From Segatella buccae ATCC 33574 (GTDB lineage Bacteria > Bacteroidota > Bacteroidia > Bacteroidales > Bacteroidaceae): DNA of 42,875 bases. Position numbers and translations under genes: made by a program. The DNA is taken from assembly GCF_000184945.1 (NCBI RefSeq), contig NZ_GL586311.1, positions 1,333,903 through 1,376,777 on the forward strand, read 5' to 3'. The notes under the pieces are model-generated. The model had not been told where the DNA came from. It was given only the letters and a program-made list of their open reading frames with translations, and searched no databases. Below, in pieces: positions 32,706 through 41,324 of the stretch. Every line of letters begins with the position of its first letter. Position 1 is the stretch's first letter.

Positions 32706-32828
32706 ATGGTATTATTTTGTCCCCAAAAGCAGCATTTATTCCATACTTTGTGAAAAAGTATCAATATTCGTCAAAATAATACCATAATAAGCGGAAGAAG
32801 AATTTTATCTTTGCAAGCGTAATACCAT
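32706..32828 (+). promoter_or_regulatory. SusC/D operon promoter and operator repeats
   Basis: ATGGTATTATTTTG (32706-32719) and CAAAATAATACCAT (32772-32785) form a perfect 14-bp inverted repeat. A third partial copy, TAATACCAT (32820-32828), is in direct orientation 43 bp after the second. The -7 box TATCTTTG (32806-32813) lies between the second and third copy and has no -33 TTTG; the second arm occupies the space just upstream. This suggests activator-dependent transcription. Confidence 0.65.
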
Positions 32829-33070
32829 AGTCGGCAATGCCGGCTGCCATAAGACAGAATATTGAACTCCTAAATTAAACCTAAATTTAACAAAAACGAT
32901 CATGAGACAATGTAACTCAAGCTGATTGTATTCCTCCTTTGGCTCTTCCGCGCCTTGGCTTTTGTGGCATATATATAATTAAGGTGAGGTGGAGGAAGTC
33001 GGACAGTTGGGCCGGTCAACAACCAACTAACAAGTGTTATCAACATAAACCTAATGAAAAAGAGCTAAGT

Positions 33071-36000
33071 ATGAGTCTGGATTTTAGAAAAACGGTGCTG
33101 CTGATGAGTGCCTGCACGGCTTTGGGCTTCAGCTATTCGGCTGAAGTCTTTGCTGTATCGCCCAATCAAAGCGTCAACGCTGTTCAGCAGTCAAGAAAAG
33201 TCACGGGGCAAGTGGCCGATTCGCAAGGGCCGGTCATCGGTGCCACCATCATGGAAAAAGGAACGAGCAATGGTGCTGTCACCGATTTGGACGGCAACTT
33301 CACCATTGATGTGAAACCGGGCGCAACGCTGGTTGTGTCTTACATAGGCTATAAAACGCAAGAAATCGCCGTGGGCAACCAGAGCACCCTCAGTGTGATG
33401 ATGGCCGCCGACGACAAGACTTTGGAAGAAGTCGTGGTCGTGGGCTACGGTGTGCAGAAGAAGAAACTCGTCACCGGTGCCACCGTTGAGGTGAAGGGTG
33501 ACGATATCACACGGCTCAACACCACGCAGGTGCTGGGCGCCTTGCAGAGCCAGACACCGGGTGTCAACATCACAGCCGTGTCCGGACAGCCGGGCGACGG
33601 CTTCAAGGTGGCCATCCGCGGTGCCGGCACGAACAGTGACACGAAGCCCATCTATGTGATCGACGGTGTGGCCGGAGGCGACATCAACAACATCAATCCG
33701 GCCGACATCGAGCGCATCGACGTGCTCAAGGATGCTGCCTCGGCAGCCATCTATGGTGCCAACGGCGCCAACGGTGTCATCCTGATCACGACCAAGCAGG
33801 GCAAGGAAGGCAAGGTGCAGGTGTCATACGACGGTTATGTGGGTTGGCAGGACATCTATAAGATGCCGGAACTGCTCACGGCCCGCCAGTATATGCAGGT
33901 GATGGACATGGTGTCTTTCAACTCCAATGCTACGGTGTACGACTGGTCGAGATTCATCGATGCCGACCTGCTGACCGCTTATAAGAACGGCAGCAACCCC
34001 GGCACCAACTGGCTGGAGGCTTTGCGCAACAAGAATGCCGTGACCACGAGCCACGCTCTGAACGTAACGGGCGGCACGGACCGCAGCAAGTTCTCCACGG
34101 GTGTGGGCTATCAGTATCAAGACGGTGTCTTCGGCGGCGACTATGCCAAGTCCGACTTCCGCCGTTTCACACTCCGCCTCAACTCCGAGCATGTGGTCTA
34201 TCGCAACAGCAAGGGGCTCGATGTAGTGAAAATCGGCGAGAATGTCTACTTCCAGCATCGCGAGAATCAAGGCATCCAGATAGGCAACCAGTATGGCAAC
34301 GTGCTCTCCACGGCCCTGCGCGCCAATCCCTGCGTGCCCATCTATAACAGCAAGGGAGGCTATTTTGACTGGAACGACATCAAGGCTTCGGGCACAGAGG
34401 GCTGGCAAAACTATAATTCCTACACGCTCAACCCGATTTATCAGTTGGTGAACGGACAGAGTGCCAACAACAAGAGCCGCAACTTCAACCTCTCGGCCAT
34501 CGGCTATATCGAGGTGCAACCTATCAAGAATTTGGTTTACCGCGGTCAGTTGAACTACAGCCACAGCTCGTGGTCGTATCGCAGATACCTGCCCATCTAT
34601 TCAGCCAACGAGACCAATAAAGACGGTTTCCGCACCGATGATGAAGTGTTGCAGAAGGCCGGGCTCGGCTGGGGATGGAACATGACCCACACGCTGAACT
34701 ACAAGTTCAATCTGGCCGACAAGCACCACTTCGATATTTTGGCCGGTACGGAGTACAGCCAGTCTCGTCCCAACTTTGGCGAGTCGCTCACAGGAGAGTC
34801 CAAATCGAGCATCTTCGGCGATTTCTCCCATGCCTATCTTTCGCTGACCAAGGGTGAAGTGCGCAACGGCCATGCCACTGTCACGGGCAAGCCCTACGAC
34901 GACGAGACTTCCAACTCTTACTTCGGTCGTCTGAACTACGACTTCAATGAAACCTATATGTTTACGGCCATTATCCGTGCCGACGGCTCGTCGCGCTTCC
35001 TCAAAGGCAAGCAGTGGGGCTACTTCCCGTCGGTCAGTGCCGGTTGGGTGGTTAGCAATGAGAAGTTTATGCAGCCCGCAGCCGGTTGGCTCGATTTCCT
35101 GAAACTTCGTGCCGGTTGGGGACAGAACGGTAATAAGAATATAGGCGACAGCTTCGGCTATCTGTCGGCCTTCGTCTATGGTGACCTTGGCAGCTACTCG
35201 TTTGGCAATGTCAAGGATAGTTCCACACAAGGAGCCTATCTCGCACGTCTGGCCAATCCCGACCTGACATGGGAAACATCCGAGCAGACCGACCTCGGTG
35301 TTGACGCCCGCTTCCTTGGCGGTCGGTTGGGAGCAACGTTTGACTGGTATTATAAGAAGACCAAAGACCTGCTTGTGCAGGTGCAGATACCTGCCACGGC
35401 AGGCATTCAGGACACCCAGTGGCAGAATGCGGGCACCGTGCGCAACACGGGTGTGGAACTCGCACTCAACTGGCACGATGCTATCGGCAAGGATTTCAAC
35501 TACGGCATCAACTGGAATATGGCCTGCAACAGCAACAAGGTGACGGCCATCAACAACGCCAACCACTACAATGAGGGTGGAAAAGACCTATTGTCGCAAA
35601 ACACGGGCACCATGTCCCGCATGGAGGAAGGCCATCCCATTGGCTATTTCTATGGCTACAAGACAGCCGGCGTGATGCAAAACGCTGCCGACATACAGCA
35701 GTATCTGAAAGAGAATTGTAGCGGAGATGCCACCAAGTCGTTGCAGGGAACAGACATCAAACCTGGCGACTTGAAGTTTGTCGATGTCAACGGCGACGGC
35801 GTTATCGATGCCAACGACAAGACGGAAATCGGCAGTCCGCATCCTGATGTGACGATGGGCTTCGGCTTCAACGTAGGGTATAAGGGCTTCGACCTGAGCG
35901 TGACCACCTATGCGGCACTCGGACAGGAAGTGATGCGCTCTTGGCGCAAGTTCACCGACGGTCAGCACGAGAACTACACCACAGAGGTCTACAAGTACTG

Positions 36001-36343
36001 GCACGGTGAAGGCACTTCCAATAAGTATCCTCGTCTGGCTCCCGGCAACACCGGCTCCAACTGGCAGCAGGTGTCCGACATCTATGTGGAAGACGCAAGC
36101 TACTTCCGCCTGCAAAACCTCACGCTGGGTTACGACTTCAAGAACGTGTGGAAGAACTGTCCCTTCCAGCAGCTCCGTCTTTACTTCTCGGCCCAGAATC
36201 TCTTCACCATTACCGGCTACGACGGCATGGATCCCGAAAACGGTATGGCCCTCAACGGCAGCGAACCTTGGGTGACGGGTGTCGATGTGGGCAACTATCC
36301 CTCTCCGCGCACATTCTTGGTAGGCGTTAATGTTAAATTCTAA
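33071..36343 (+). CDS. SusC/RagA-family TonB-dependent outer-membrane transporter
   Basis: A 1090-aa precursor starting at ATG 33071 (MSLDFRKTVLLMSACTALGF), with a signal peptide of about 28 residues. A carboxypeptidase-regulatory-like domain (about 46-125, VTGQVADSQGPVIGATIMEKG) is followed by the SusC signature VVVVGYGVQKKKLVTGA, the plug (VLGALQSQTPGVNI, IRGAGTNSDTKPIYVIDGVAGG, IERIDVLKDAASAAIYGANGA) and a 22-strand barrel ending in a terminal Phe. There is no N-terminal STN domain, so direct signalling to an anti-sigma factor is not expected. With the SusD and third gene it imports oligosaccharides or other large nutrients; the substrate is not shown by the sequence. Confidence 0.95.
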   Translation: MSLDFRKTVLLMSACTALGFSYSAEVFAVSPNQSVNAVQQSRKVTGQVADSQGPVIGATIMEKGTSNGAVTDLDGNFTIDVKPGATLVVSYIGYKTQEIAVGNQSTLSVMMAADDKTLEEVVVVGYGVQKKKLVTGATVEVKGDDITRLNTTQVLGALQSQTPGVNITAVSGQPGDGFKVAIRGAGTNSDTKPIYVIDGVAGGDINNINPADIERIDVLKDAASAAIYGANGANGVILITTKQGKEGKVQVSYDGYVGWQDIYKMPELLTARQYMQVMDMVSFNSNATVYDWSRFIDADLLTAYKNGSNPGTNWLEALRNKNAVTTSHALNVTGGTDRSKFSTGVGYQYQDGVFGGDYAKSDFRRFTLRLNSEHVVYRNSKGLDVVKIGENVYFQHRENQGIQIGNQYGNVLSTALRANPCVPIYNSKGGYFDWNDIKASGTEGWQNYNSYTLNPIYQLVNGQSANNKSRNFNLSAIGYIEVQPIKNLVYRGQLNYSHSSWSYRRYLPIYSANETNKDGFRTDDEVLQKAGLGWGWNMTHTLNYKFNLADKHHFDILAGTEYSQSRPNFGESLTGESKSSIFGDFSHAYLSLTKGEVRNGHATVTGKPYDDETSNSYFGRLNYDFNETYMFTAIIRADGSSRFLKGKQWGYFPSVSAGWVVSNEKFMQPAAGWLDFLKLRAGWGQNGNKNIGDSFGYLSAFVYGDLGSYSFGNVKDSSTQGAYLARLANPDLTWETSEQTDLGVDARFLGGRLGATFDWYYKKTKDLLVQVQIPATAGIQDTQWQNAGTVRNTGVELALNWHDAIGKDFNYGINWNMACNSNKVTAINNANHYNEGGKDLLSQNTGTMSRMEEGHPIGYFYGYKTAGVMQNAADIQQYLKENCSGDATKSLQGTDIKPGDLKFVDVNGDGVIDANDKTEIGSPHPDVTMGFGFNVGYKGFDLSVTTYAALGQEVMRSWRKFTDGQHENYTTEVYKYWHGEGTSNKYPRLAPGNTGSNWQQVSDIYVEDASYFRLQNLTLGYDFKNVWKNCPFQQLRLYFSAQNLFTITGYDGMDPENGMALNGSEPWVTGVDVGNYPSPRTFLVGVNVKF

Positions 36344-36356
36344 AACTGATTATACG

Positions 36357-38120
36357 ATGAAAAAGATAAGTTATTTACTGTCGGCGGCTACGTTGATGCT
36401 GGGCTTTGCATCTTGTTCGCTCGATGCCGACGACCTGATGGAGGCCACGCCTGATAAGTTCCCGGTCAACGAGAAGGATGCCACGGCATCGCTGGCGGCA
36501 ATCTATGAAAATCTGAATCAGGTGAGTGCCAGTCCGCAGATGTCGTTCTACTATGTGTCGATGCTTGCCAGCGACGACAATCTTGGCGGCGGCGGAACCA
36601 ACGACAAGCTGATGCAGGCCGAGGATATGCTCGTCAATTACAACCAAAACATGACCGAGCAGTTCTATAAAGACCGCTATCAGGGCATCGCCCGCGCCAA
36701 CTCGTTGATAGAAGCACTGCCTAATCTATCCGGCATCAGCGACGAAGTGAAGACTCAAGACATGGGCGAAGCCCTCTTCCTGCGTGCCTTCTATCACTAC
36801 GAGCTGGCTTCGCAGTATGGCAATGTGCCACTGATGACCAAGGTCACCGGTGCTCTTGTCAAGCAGGGCGATGTGAAAGTGTTGTGGGGACAGATACTGC
36901 AAGACCTCTACACTGCGGCCACGACGATGGCTGCCAAGCGGCGCACCGACGGCCATATTGACAAATACACGGCCGAGGCTATGCTGGGACGTGCCTGGCT
37001 TTTCTATACGGGCATGTACTGCAACGGCTCCGAAATTTCGCAGCTCACGAGCACCACGTACAAGCCCTTGACCGAAGTGGAACTGCCAAACGGCACGAAG
37101 TTGACCAAGAAGATGGTGGCCGACCTGATCGACGACTGCGTGAACAACTCCGGTTATTCGCTCGTTCCCGACTTCCGCAACCTCTGGGCGTATACCAACC
37201 GTTGCACGGTGGAAGACTACGACTACACCAAGGGGCAGGGCCTGAAGTGGGTGGAGAACGATCAAACTTCTGCTACAACCAACAACACAGAGTCGATGTT
37301 TGCCATCAAATACAACAAATTGGCCTCTTGGAGTACCACCATCGGCTATGCCAACGGCTACGCCCTGCACTTCGGTGTGCGCGGAGGTCAGGACTACGCC
37401 AACACTTTCCCCTTCGGGCAGGGGTGGGGCGCAGGCCCTGTGGCTGCCAATCTGGTGAGCGACTGGAAGGCTGACGAACCCACCGACATCCGCATGGAGG
37501 CCTCCATTCAAGATGTGCGCCAGTTGCCGGCCTACCGGTTTGGCGGTTGGTCGGACTTCGTTCAGGAGACCAATTACTACGGAAAGAAGCAGGCTCCCGT
37601 GTCGGCCAAGACCTCTACGGGCGGATATGTGTGCTGCTTTGAAGACCTCATGTACGGGTCGGACGGCGGTCTGAGCGGCGGCTACGGCAACAACATGCAG
37701 CTCGACAATATCCACGACCTCGTGCTCATCCGCTTTGCCGATGTGCTGCTCATGCAGAGTGAGCTCAAGGAGAGTGTGGAGGGTATCAACAAGGTGCGTG
37801 CCCGTGTGGGCCTTTCTCCCATTGCCGCCTATTCGCTGGCTGCCCTTCAGAAGGAGCGCCGCTACGAGTTGGCTTTCGAAGGTGTGCGGTGGAACGATAT
37901 CCGCCGGTGGCATATTGCCGCTGCCGCACTGGAAAAGCAAACCGGTACTGACATCTATTATTGTGGCTCCGCCGCCAGGAACACGGCTCACAATGGCGGC
38001 TATGCTGCCCGTTACAATGCCACGGCCGGTTTCCAGAAGATGCCTGAAAATCAGGTTTCGCTCGGGAGTGTCGTGCAAAATCCCGGCTGGGACAACAGTT
38101 CCGAATATCAGGGATGGTAG
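36357..38120 (+). CDS. SusD/RagB-family surface nutrient-binding lipoprotein
   Basis: A 587-aa lipoprotein starting at ATG 36357 (MKKISYLLSAATLMLGFASC), with the lipid Cys at about residue 20. SusD TPR-like features are clear: FLRAFYHYELASQYGNVPLM near 140-160, and near the C-terminus VRARVGLSPIAAYSLAALQK, ERRYELAFEGVRWNDIRRW. It caps the SusC channel and binds substrate. The gap to SusC is 13 bp. The longer frame from 36330 overlaps the SusC stop and is not used. Confidence 0.95.
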   Translation: MKKISYLLSAATLMLGFASCSLDADDLMEATPDKFPVNEKDATASLAAIYENLNQVSASPQMSFYYVSMLASDDNLGGGGTNDKLMQAEDMLVNYNQNMTEQFYKDRYQGIARANSLIEALPNLSGISDEVKTQDMGEALFLRAFYHYELASQYGNVPLMTKVTGALVKQGDVKVLWGQILQDLYTAATTMAAKRRTDGHIDKYTAEAMLGRAWLFYTGMYCNGSEISQLTSTTYKPLTEVELPNGTKLTKKMVADLIDDCVNNSGYSLVPDFRNLWAYTNRCTVEDYDYTKGQGLKWVENDQTSATTNNTESMFAIKYNKLASWSTTIGYANGYALHFGVRGGQDYANTFPFGQGWGAGPVAANLVSDWKADEPTDIRMEASIQDVRQLPAYRFGGWSDFVQETNYYGKKQAPVSAKTSTGGYVCCFEDLMYGSDGGLSGGYGNNMQLDNIHDLVLIRFADVLLMQSELKESVEGINKVRARVGLSPIAAYSLAALQKERRYELAFEGVRWNDIRRWHIAAAALEKQTGTDIYYCGSAARNTAHNGGYAARYNATAGFQKMPENQVSLGSVVQNPGWDNSSEYQGW

Positions 38121-38150
38121 GCAAGTCGTTAACTAATAAAACAATCAGAG

Positions 38151-39332
38151 ATGAAAAAGATAGTATTTGCAATGTCTTTGCTGGGTTTGGCATTGACTTC
38201 ATGTGACCCTTCCAAAATCGACGGTGGGGCAGAGTGGGCCGATGTGGGTGCCGACCAGCTCGTGGTGTCGGCCACTCCGATAACGGTCGATGGGAAAAAC
38301 TCCAATGAGATACATGTGGTGTGCAGTTCGCCGACCAATGTGGCTTGGCAGACCGACCAGTTGATAGAAGGAACCAAGACGGTCGTTTCGGCCGACGCGA
38401 AGACATACGTCACCCAACTCGGTACGCGCACCGTGCGTTGCCTGACCACCAACACCGGCGGCGCACCGGCAATGAAGGAACTTACGGTGAAGATCGACAC
38501 CATCACTTATCTCACTTCCGATATCTCCAATCGCCTGTGTGTTGGCAAGACCGGCGGTGCCGATCATTTCGGTACAACTTTCAATGCCAATGATATAAAG
38601 GTTAAGCAAAAGAAGACTGCCGACGGAAAGCCGGGCAATACACTTGTTGTGGAGAACAATACCAATCCCGTGCTCTGCACATTCAACTGGGGCGGTACGG
38701 TGCTGACCAACAACATTGGGGAAATCACCATCTACCAACTGGGAGTAGCCAAAGACCTGACACTGACTACACTTGATGCAGCCGGCAACACGAAGACCTA
38801 TAAACTCGGTACTTATACGGCTGTGGATTATAGCGACGCACCGGCTGAAATCAAACTCATCACCGGCTGCGACCCCACCGATGCGACCACTTACAGCAAC
38901 ACGAAGACGTGGAAACTGGAAGCCGGCAACAACTGGGGCAATGGGTCGAGCGGCGACAAACAGGCTTCGTGGTGGACAACCGATGTCACGGGGCAGGATG
39001 GATCTTACGGAACCATGACATTCGATTTCACAAAAGGAACCATTACCAAAGTGATTGCAGACGAGAGTAATAAGCGCGGTGACAAGTCTTCTACGGGCAC
39101 GTTCAAACTCGATTTCGGCACACGGAACGAGAGTACTAATGTCATCTGCACGTTGACGACAGCCGGTGGCGGTAACATCGTGTTCCCTTACCTCATCAAT
39201 GAAGACTACTACGAGACCCATACTTTCGAGGTGACTAAGGTGACGGAGAACGAGATGTGGATTCGTGCCCAACATGTCACCAATTCCAATACGGGCGAGG
39301 GAACCTTCTGGCACTTTGTGGCTGCCGAATAA
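38151..39332 (+). CDS. Surface lipoprotein, third gene of the SusC/D operon
   Basis: A 393-aa lipoprotein (MKKIVFAMSLLGLALTSC, Cys18). No named family is recognised. The first 110 residues after the Cys look like a beta-sandwich of the Ig/PKD kind (VVSATPITVDGKNSNEIHVV, KTYVTQLGTRTVRCLTTN). The rest is beta-rich with repeated Thr, Gly and Trp, including SWWTTDVTGQDGSYGTMTFD. By position, 30 bp after the SusD gene and before a terminator, it is probably a surface glycan-binding protein of the SusE/SusF kind. An enzyme is less likely as no catalytic motif is seen. Confidence 0.7.
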   Translation: MKKIVFAMSLLGLALTSCDPSKIDGGAEWADVGADQLVVSATPITVDGKNSNEIHVVCSSPTNVAWQTDQLIEGTKTVVSADAKTYVTQLGTRTVRCLTTNTGGAPAMKELTVKIDTITYLTSDISNRLCVGKTGGADHFGTTFNANDIKVKQKKTADGKPGNTLVVENNTNPVLCTFNWGGTVLTNNIGEITIYQLGVAKDLTLTTLDAAGNTKTYKLGTYTAVDYSDAPAEIKLITGCDPTDATTYSNTKTWKLEAGNNWGNGSSGDKQASWWTTDVTGQDGSYGTMTFDFTKGTITKVIADESNKRGDKSSTGTFKLDFGTRNESTNVICTLTTAGGGNIVFPYLINEDYYETHTFEVTKVTENEMWIRAQHVTNSNTGEGTFWHFVAAE

Positions 39333-39367
39333 TCGCCCTGCATGGCTCTTTACAAACATGACACCTG

Positions 39368-39406
39368 TCGCCCCGTTTGCGTCCTTGCAGGCGGGGCGAT
39401 TGTTTT
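39368..39406 (+). terminator. Terminator of the SusC/D operon
   Basis: TCGCCCCG (39368-39375) pairs exactly with CGGGGCGA (39392-39399), followed by TTGTTTT. Confidence 0.8.
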
Positions 39407-39444
39407 CCCTACTGGTGTCATGAGCTAATTTACGAGATGAAACA

Positions 39445-39476
39445 TTTGGCAGAACGGCTTTTTATTGCTACTTTTG
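39445..39476 (+). promoter_or_regulatory. Promoter of DUF6057-PD40 operon
   Basis: TTTG (39445-39448), 20 bp, TACTTTTG (39469-39476). The start codon at 39505 is about 22 nt from the expected transcription start. Confidence 0.7.
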
Positions 39477-39504
39477 TCCATGTTGAAAGTCTAATCCACC
39501 AACG

Positions 39505-41322
39505 ATGAAAACCAAGTTGACACGATATTGGAAACCCCTGCTGACCGTGCTTTTCGGTCTGTTCGCTTTTCTTTTTTGGGTATTTCCCTTCCTCCCCATG
39601 CTCAGTTTTCAAGAGCAGTATCAGTTGTTTCTTTTCGACACCGGCTATTTTGTGGAGCGTATTTCCGTGCCCGGCGGATTAGCCGATTGGCTCGGCGAGT
39701 TCCTCGTACAGTTCTATTATGTTTATGTGGCGGGTGCTTTGTTGCTGGCCCTGCTTCTTGTCGTACTCCAACGGTTATTTTGGCAGCTTCTCCGCAGAGG
39801 TGGGGCGGCTGATGCGTGGTATGCCGCGAGTTTCGTGTTGCCCCTGCTCTTGTGGTGGTATATGAGCGATGAGAACGTGCTGGTGGGTTTTCCGGTGGCA
39901 CTGTCGGCAGCCATGTTGGCCATGCTCGGCTATGAGAAAGCAAGCCGGTCGATGTTCTTCAGCCGGTGTGGCAAGCCGGCACGGGCAGCCTTGTTGCTTC
40001 TCGGCCTGCCCGTTTTCTACTGGCTTTTCGGCCCCGTTTCGTTGACGGTGGCTCTCTATGTACTGTTCCTCGAAGTGTCTCGCAGGCATGTCTCCGGCAG
40101 CGTTGCCCTCGGTGCGGCGACCGTAGTCTATGCCGTTGCCGTGGTATTGGTGTGTTCCCATTTTCTGTCCTATCCGCTCTATCGCCTTTTCTGCGGTCTT
40201 GGCTACTATCGCAGTCCGGCCTTCGTGCCCCCCATGCAGCTCGTACTGATTTTAATCCCGGCTGTACTGCCATTCCTTGCCGTGCGGTTTCCCACTCTCC
40301 GACGGTCGTGGGCTGTTCCGGTTTCGGTAGCTGCTGTGGCCGTGACGGGCTTTCTGCTCATCGTGACCGCTTTCAGAGGCGTAAAGTTCGATATCATCGA
40401 ATACGATTTTCTGGTGCGCACCAATGCTTGGGATGGCATTCTTCGCAAAGCCGCTTCACGCCCGCCCTCCACTCCCTTTGAAGTGGCGTGCGTCAATCTG
40501 GCCCTCAGCAAGAAAGGCCAACTGGGCGACCGCCTTTTCGAGTTCTACCAGAATGGCAGCGAAGGTCTGTTTCCCACCTTTGCCCGCGACATGACCACGC
40601 CCCTGCCCGCGGCTGAAGTCTTTTTCCATCTCGGCATGATCAACGAGGCCCTGCGCTACACTTTCGAGGCGCAGGAAGCCATTCCCGATTTCCGCAAAAG
40701 CGGCAGACTGACGAAACGCCTCGTGCAGTGTGAGATCGTCAACGGCCACTATGCCGTGGCTGAGAAGTATCTGCGCCGTCTGCAAAAGTCACTGTTCTAT
40801 GCCCGTTGGGCTGACGAGCAGATGTTTTTGCTGCGCAACAAACGGGCCATTAACGCCCATCCGCTCTATGGCAGGCTGCGCAGGTATCGCTACACGCGCG
40901 ACTTTCTCTTCAGCGACCGCGAGATGGATCAGATGCTCGGCCTGCTCTACACCCACTGCTACGACAATCGGCAGGCCTTTGAATATCTCATGGCCTACGA
41001 ACTGGTGCAGCGTGACATGGAGCGTTTCATGAAATACTATCCCATCGGCCGCTATGCCGGCTACAGCGATCATATACCCTACGCCTTCCAGCAGGCATTG
41101 GTGCTGGGGTGGACGCAGACCCACAGCAGTTTCGAGGGTATGCCGTGGGGCATCGACCCGGCCGTCCGTCAGGGCATGTCAACCTTCATCGGCACCTACA
41201 TGCACGACAAGAACGCACCCTCGCTGCGCGAAGGCCCGCTCGCCAACACCTTCTGGAGCTATATGCTCGTGAACAAAGACAAGGCGCAAGCCACCAAAAA
41301 GGAAATGAAACAAATCTATTAA
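39505..41322 (+). CDS. DUF6057 family membrane protein
   Basis: A 605-aa protein. The first about 300 residues hold roughly nine hydrophobic segments (for example LLTVLFGLFAFLFWVFPFL and VAGALLLALLLVVL). The rest is soluble and helical, with a TPR-like style (FFHLGMINEALRYTFEAQEA, VNGHYAVAEKYLRRLQKS). It fits what I recall as DUF6057, a Bacteroidetes family without known function. Its stop is 2 nt from the start of the PD40 lipoprotein gene, so translation is probably coupled and the two proteins likely work together in the envelope. Confidence 0.8.
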   Translation: MKTKLTRYWKPLLTVLFGLFAFLFWVFPFLPMLSFQEQYQLFLFDTGYFVERISVPGGLADWLGEFLVQFYYVYVAGALLLALLLVVLQRLFWQLLRRGGAADAWYAASFVLPLLLWWYMSDENVLVGFPVALSAAMLAMLGYEKASRSMFFSRCGKPARAALLLLGLPVFYWLFGPVSLTVALYVLFLEVSRRHVSGSVALGAATVVYAVAVVLVCSHFLSYPLYRLFCGLGYYRSPAFVPPMQLVLILIPAVLPFLAVRFPTLRRSWAVPVSVAAVAVTGFLLIVTAFRGVKFDIIEYDFLVRTNAWDGILRKAASRPPSTPFEVACVNLALSKKGQLGDRLFEFYQNGSEGLFPTFARDMTTPLPAAEVFFHLGMINEALRYTFEAQEAIPDFRKSGRLTKRLVQCEIVNGHYAVAEKYLRRLQKSLFYARWADEQMFLLRNKRAINAHPLYGRLRRYRYTRDFLFSDREMDQMLGLLYTHCYDNRQAFEYLMAYELVQRDMERFMKYYPIGRYAGYSDHIPYAFQQALVLGWTQTHSSFEGMPWGIDPAVRQGMSTFIGTYMHDKNAPSLREGPLANTFWSYMLVNKDKAQATKKEMKQIY

Positions 41323-41324
41323 GC

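Larger units (their letters stand above)
32380..33070. other. Structured intergenic region before SusC gene
   Basis: A 691-bp gap. It contains a 107-nt near-palindromic hairpin (32394-32500), a second hairpin cluster (about 32569-32630), the promoter and operator repeats of the SusC/D operon (32706-32828), and a leader of about 250 nt. The leader carries a small hairpin (32830-32844) and a four-codon reading frame (33054-33068). No gene is supported. Confidence 0.6.

Noticed and set aside
32939..33070. Longer start for the SusC protein
   Set aside because: The extra 44 residues are not signal-like; ATG 33071 gives a standard signal peptide.
41109..41324. Longer start for the PD40 lipoprotein
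   Set aside because: It overlaps the DUF6057 gene by over 200 bp and hides the lipoprotein signal at 41325.
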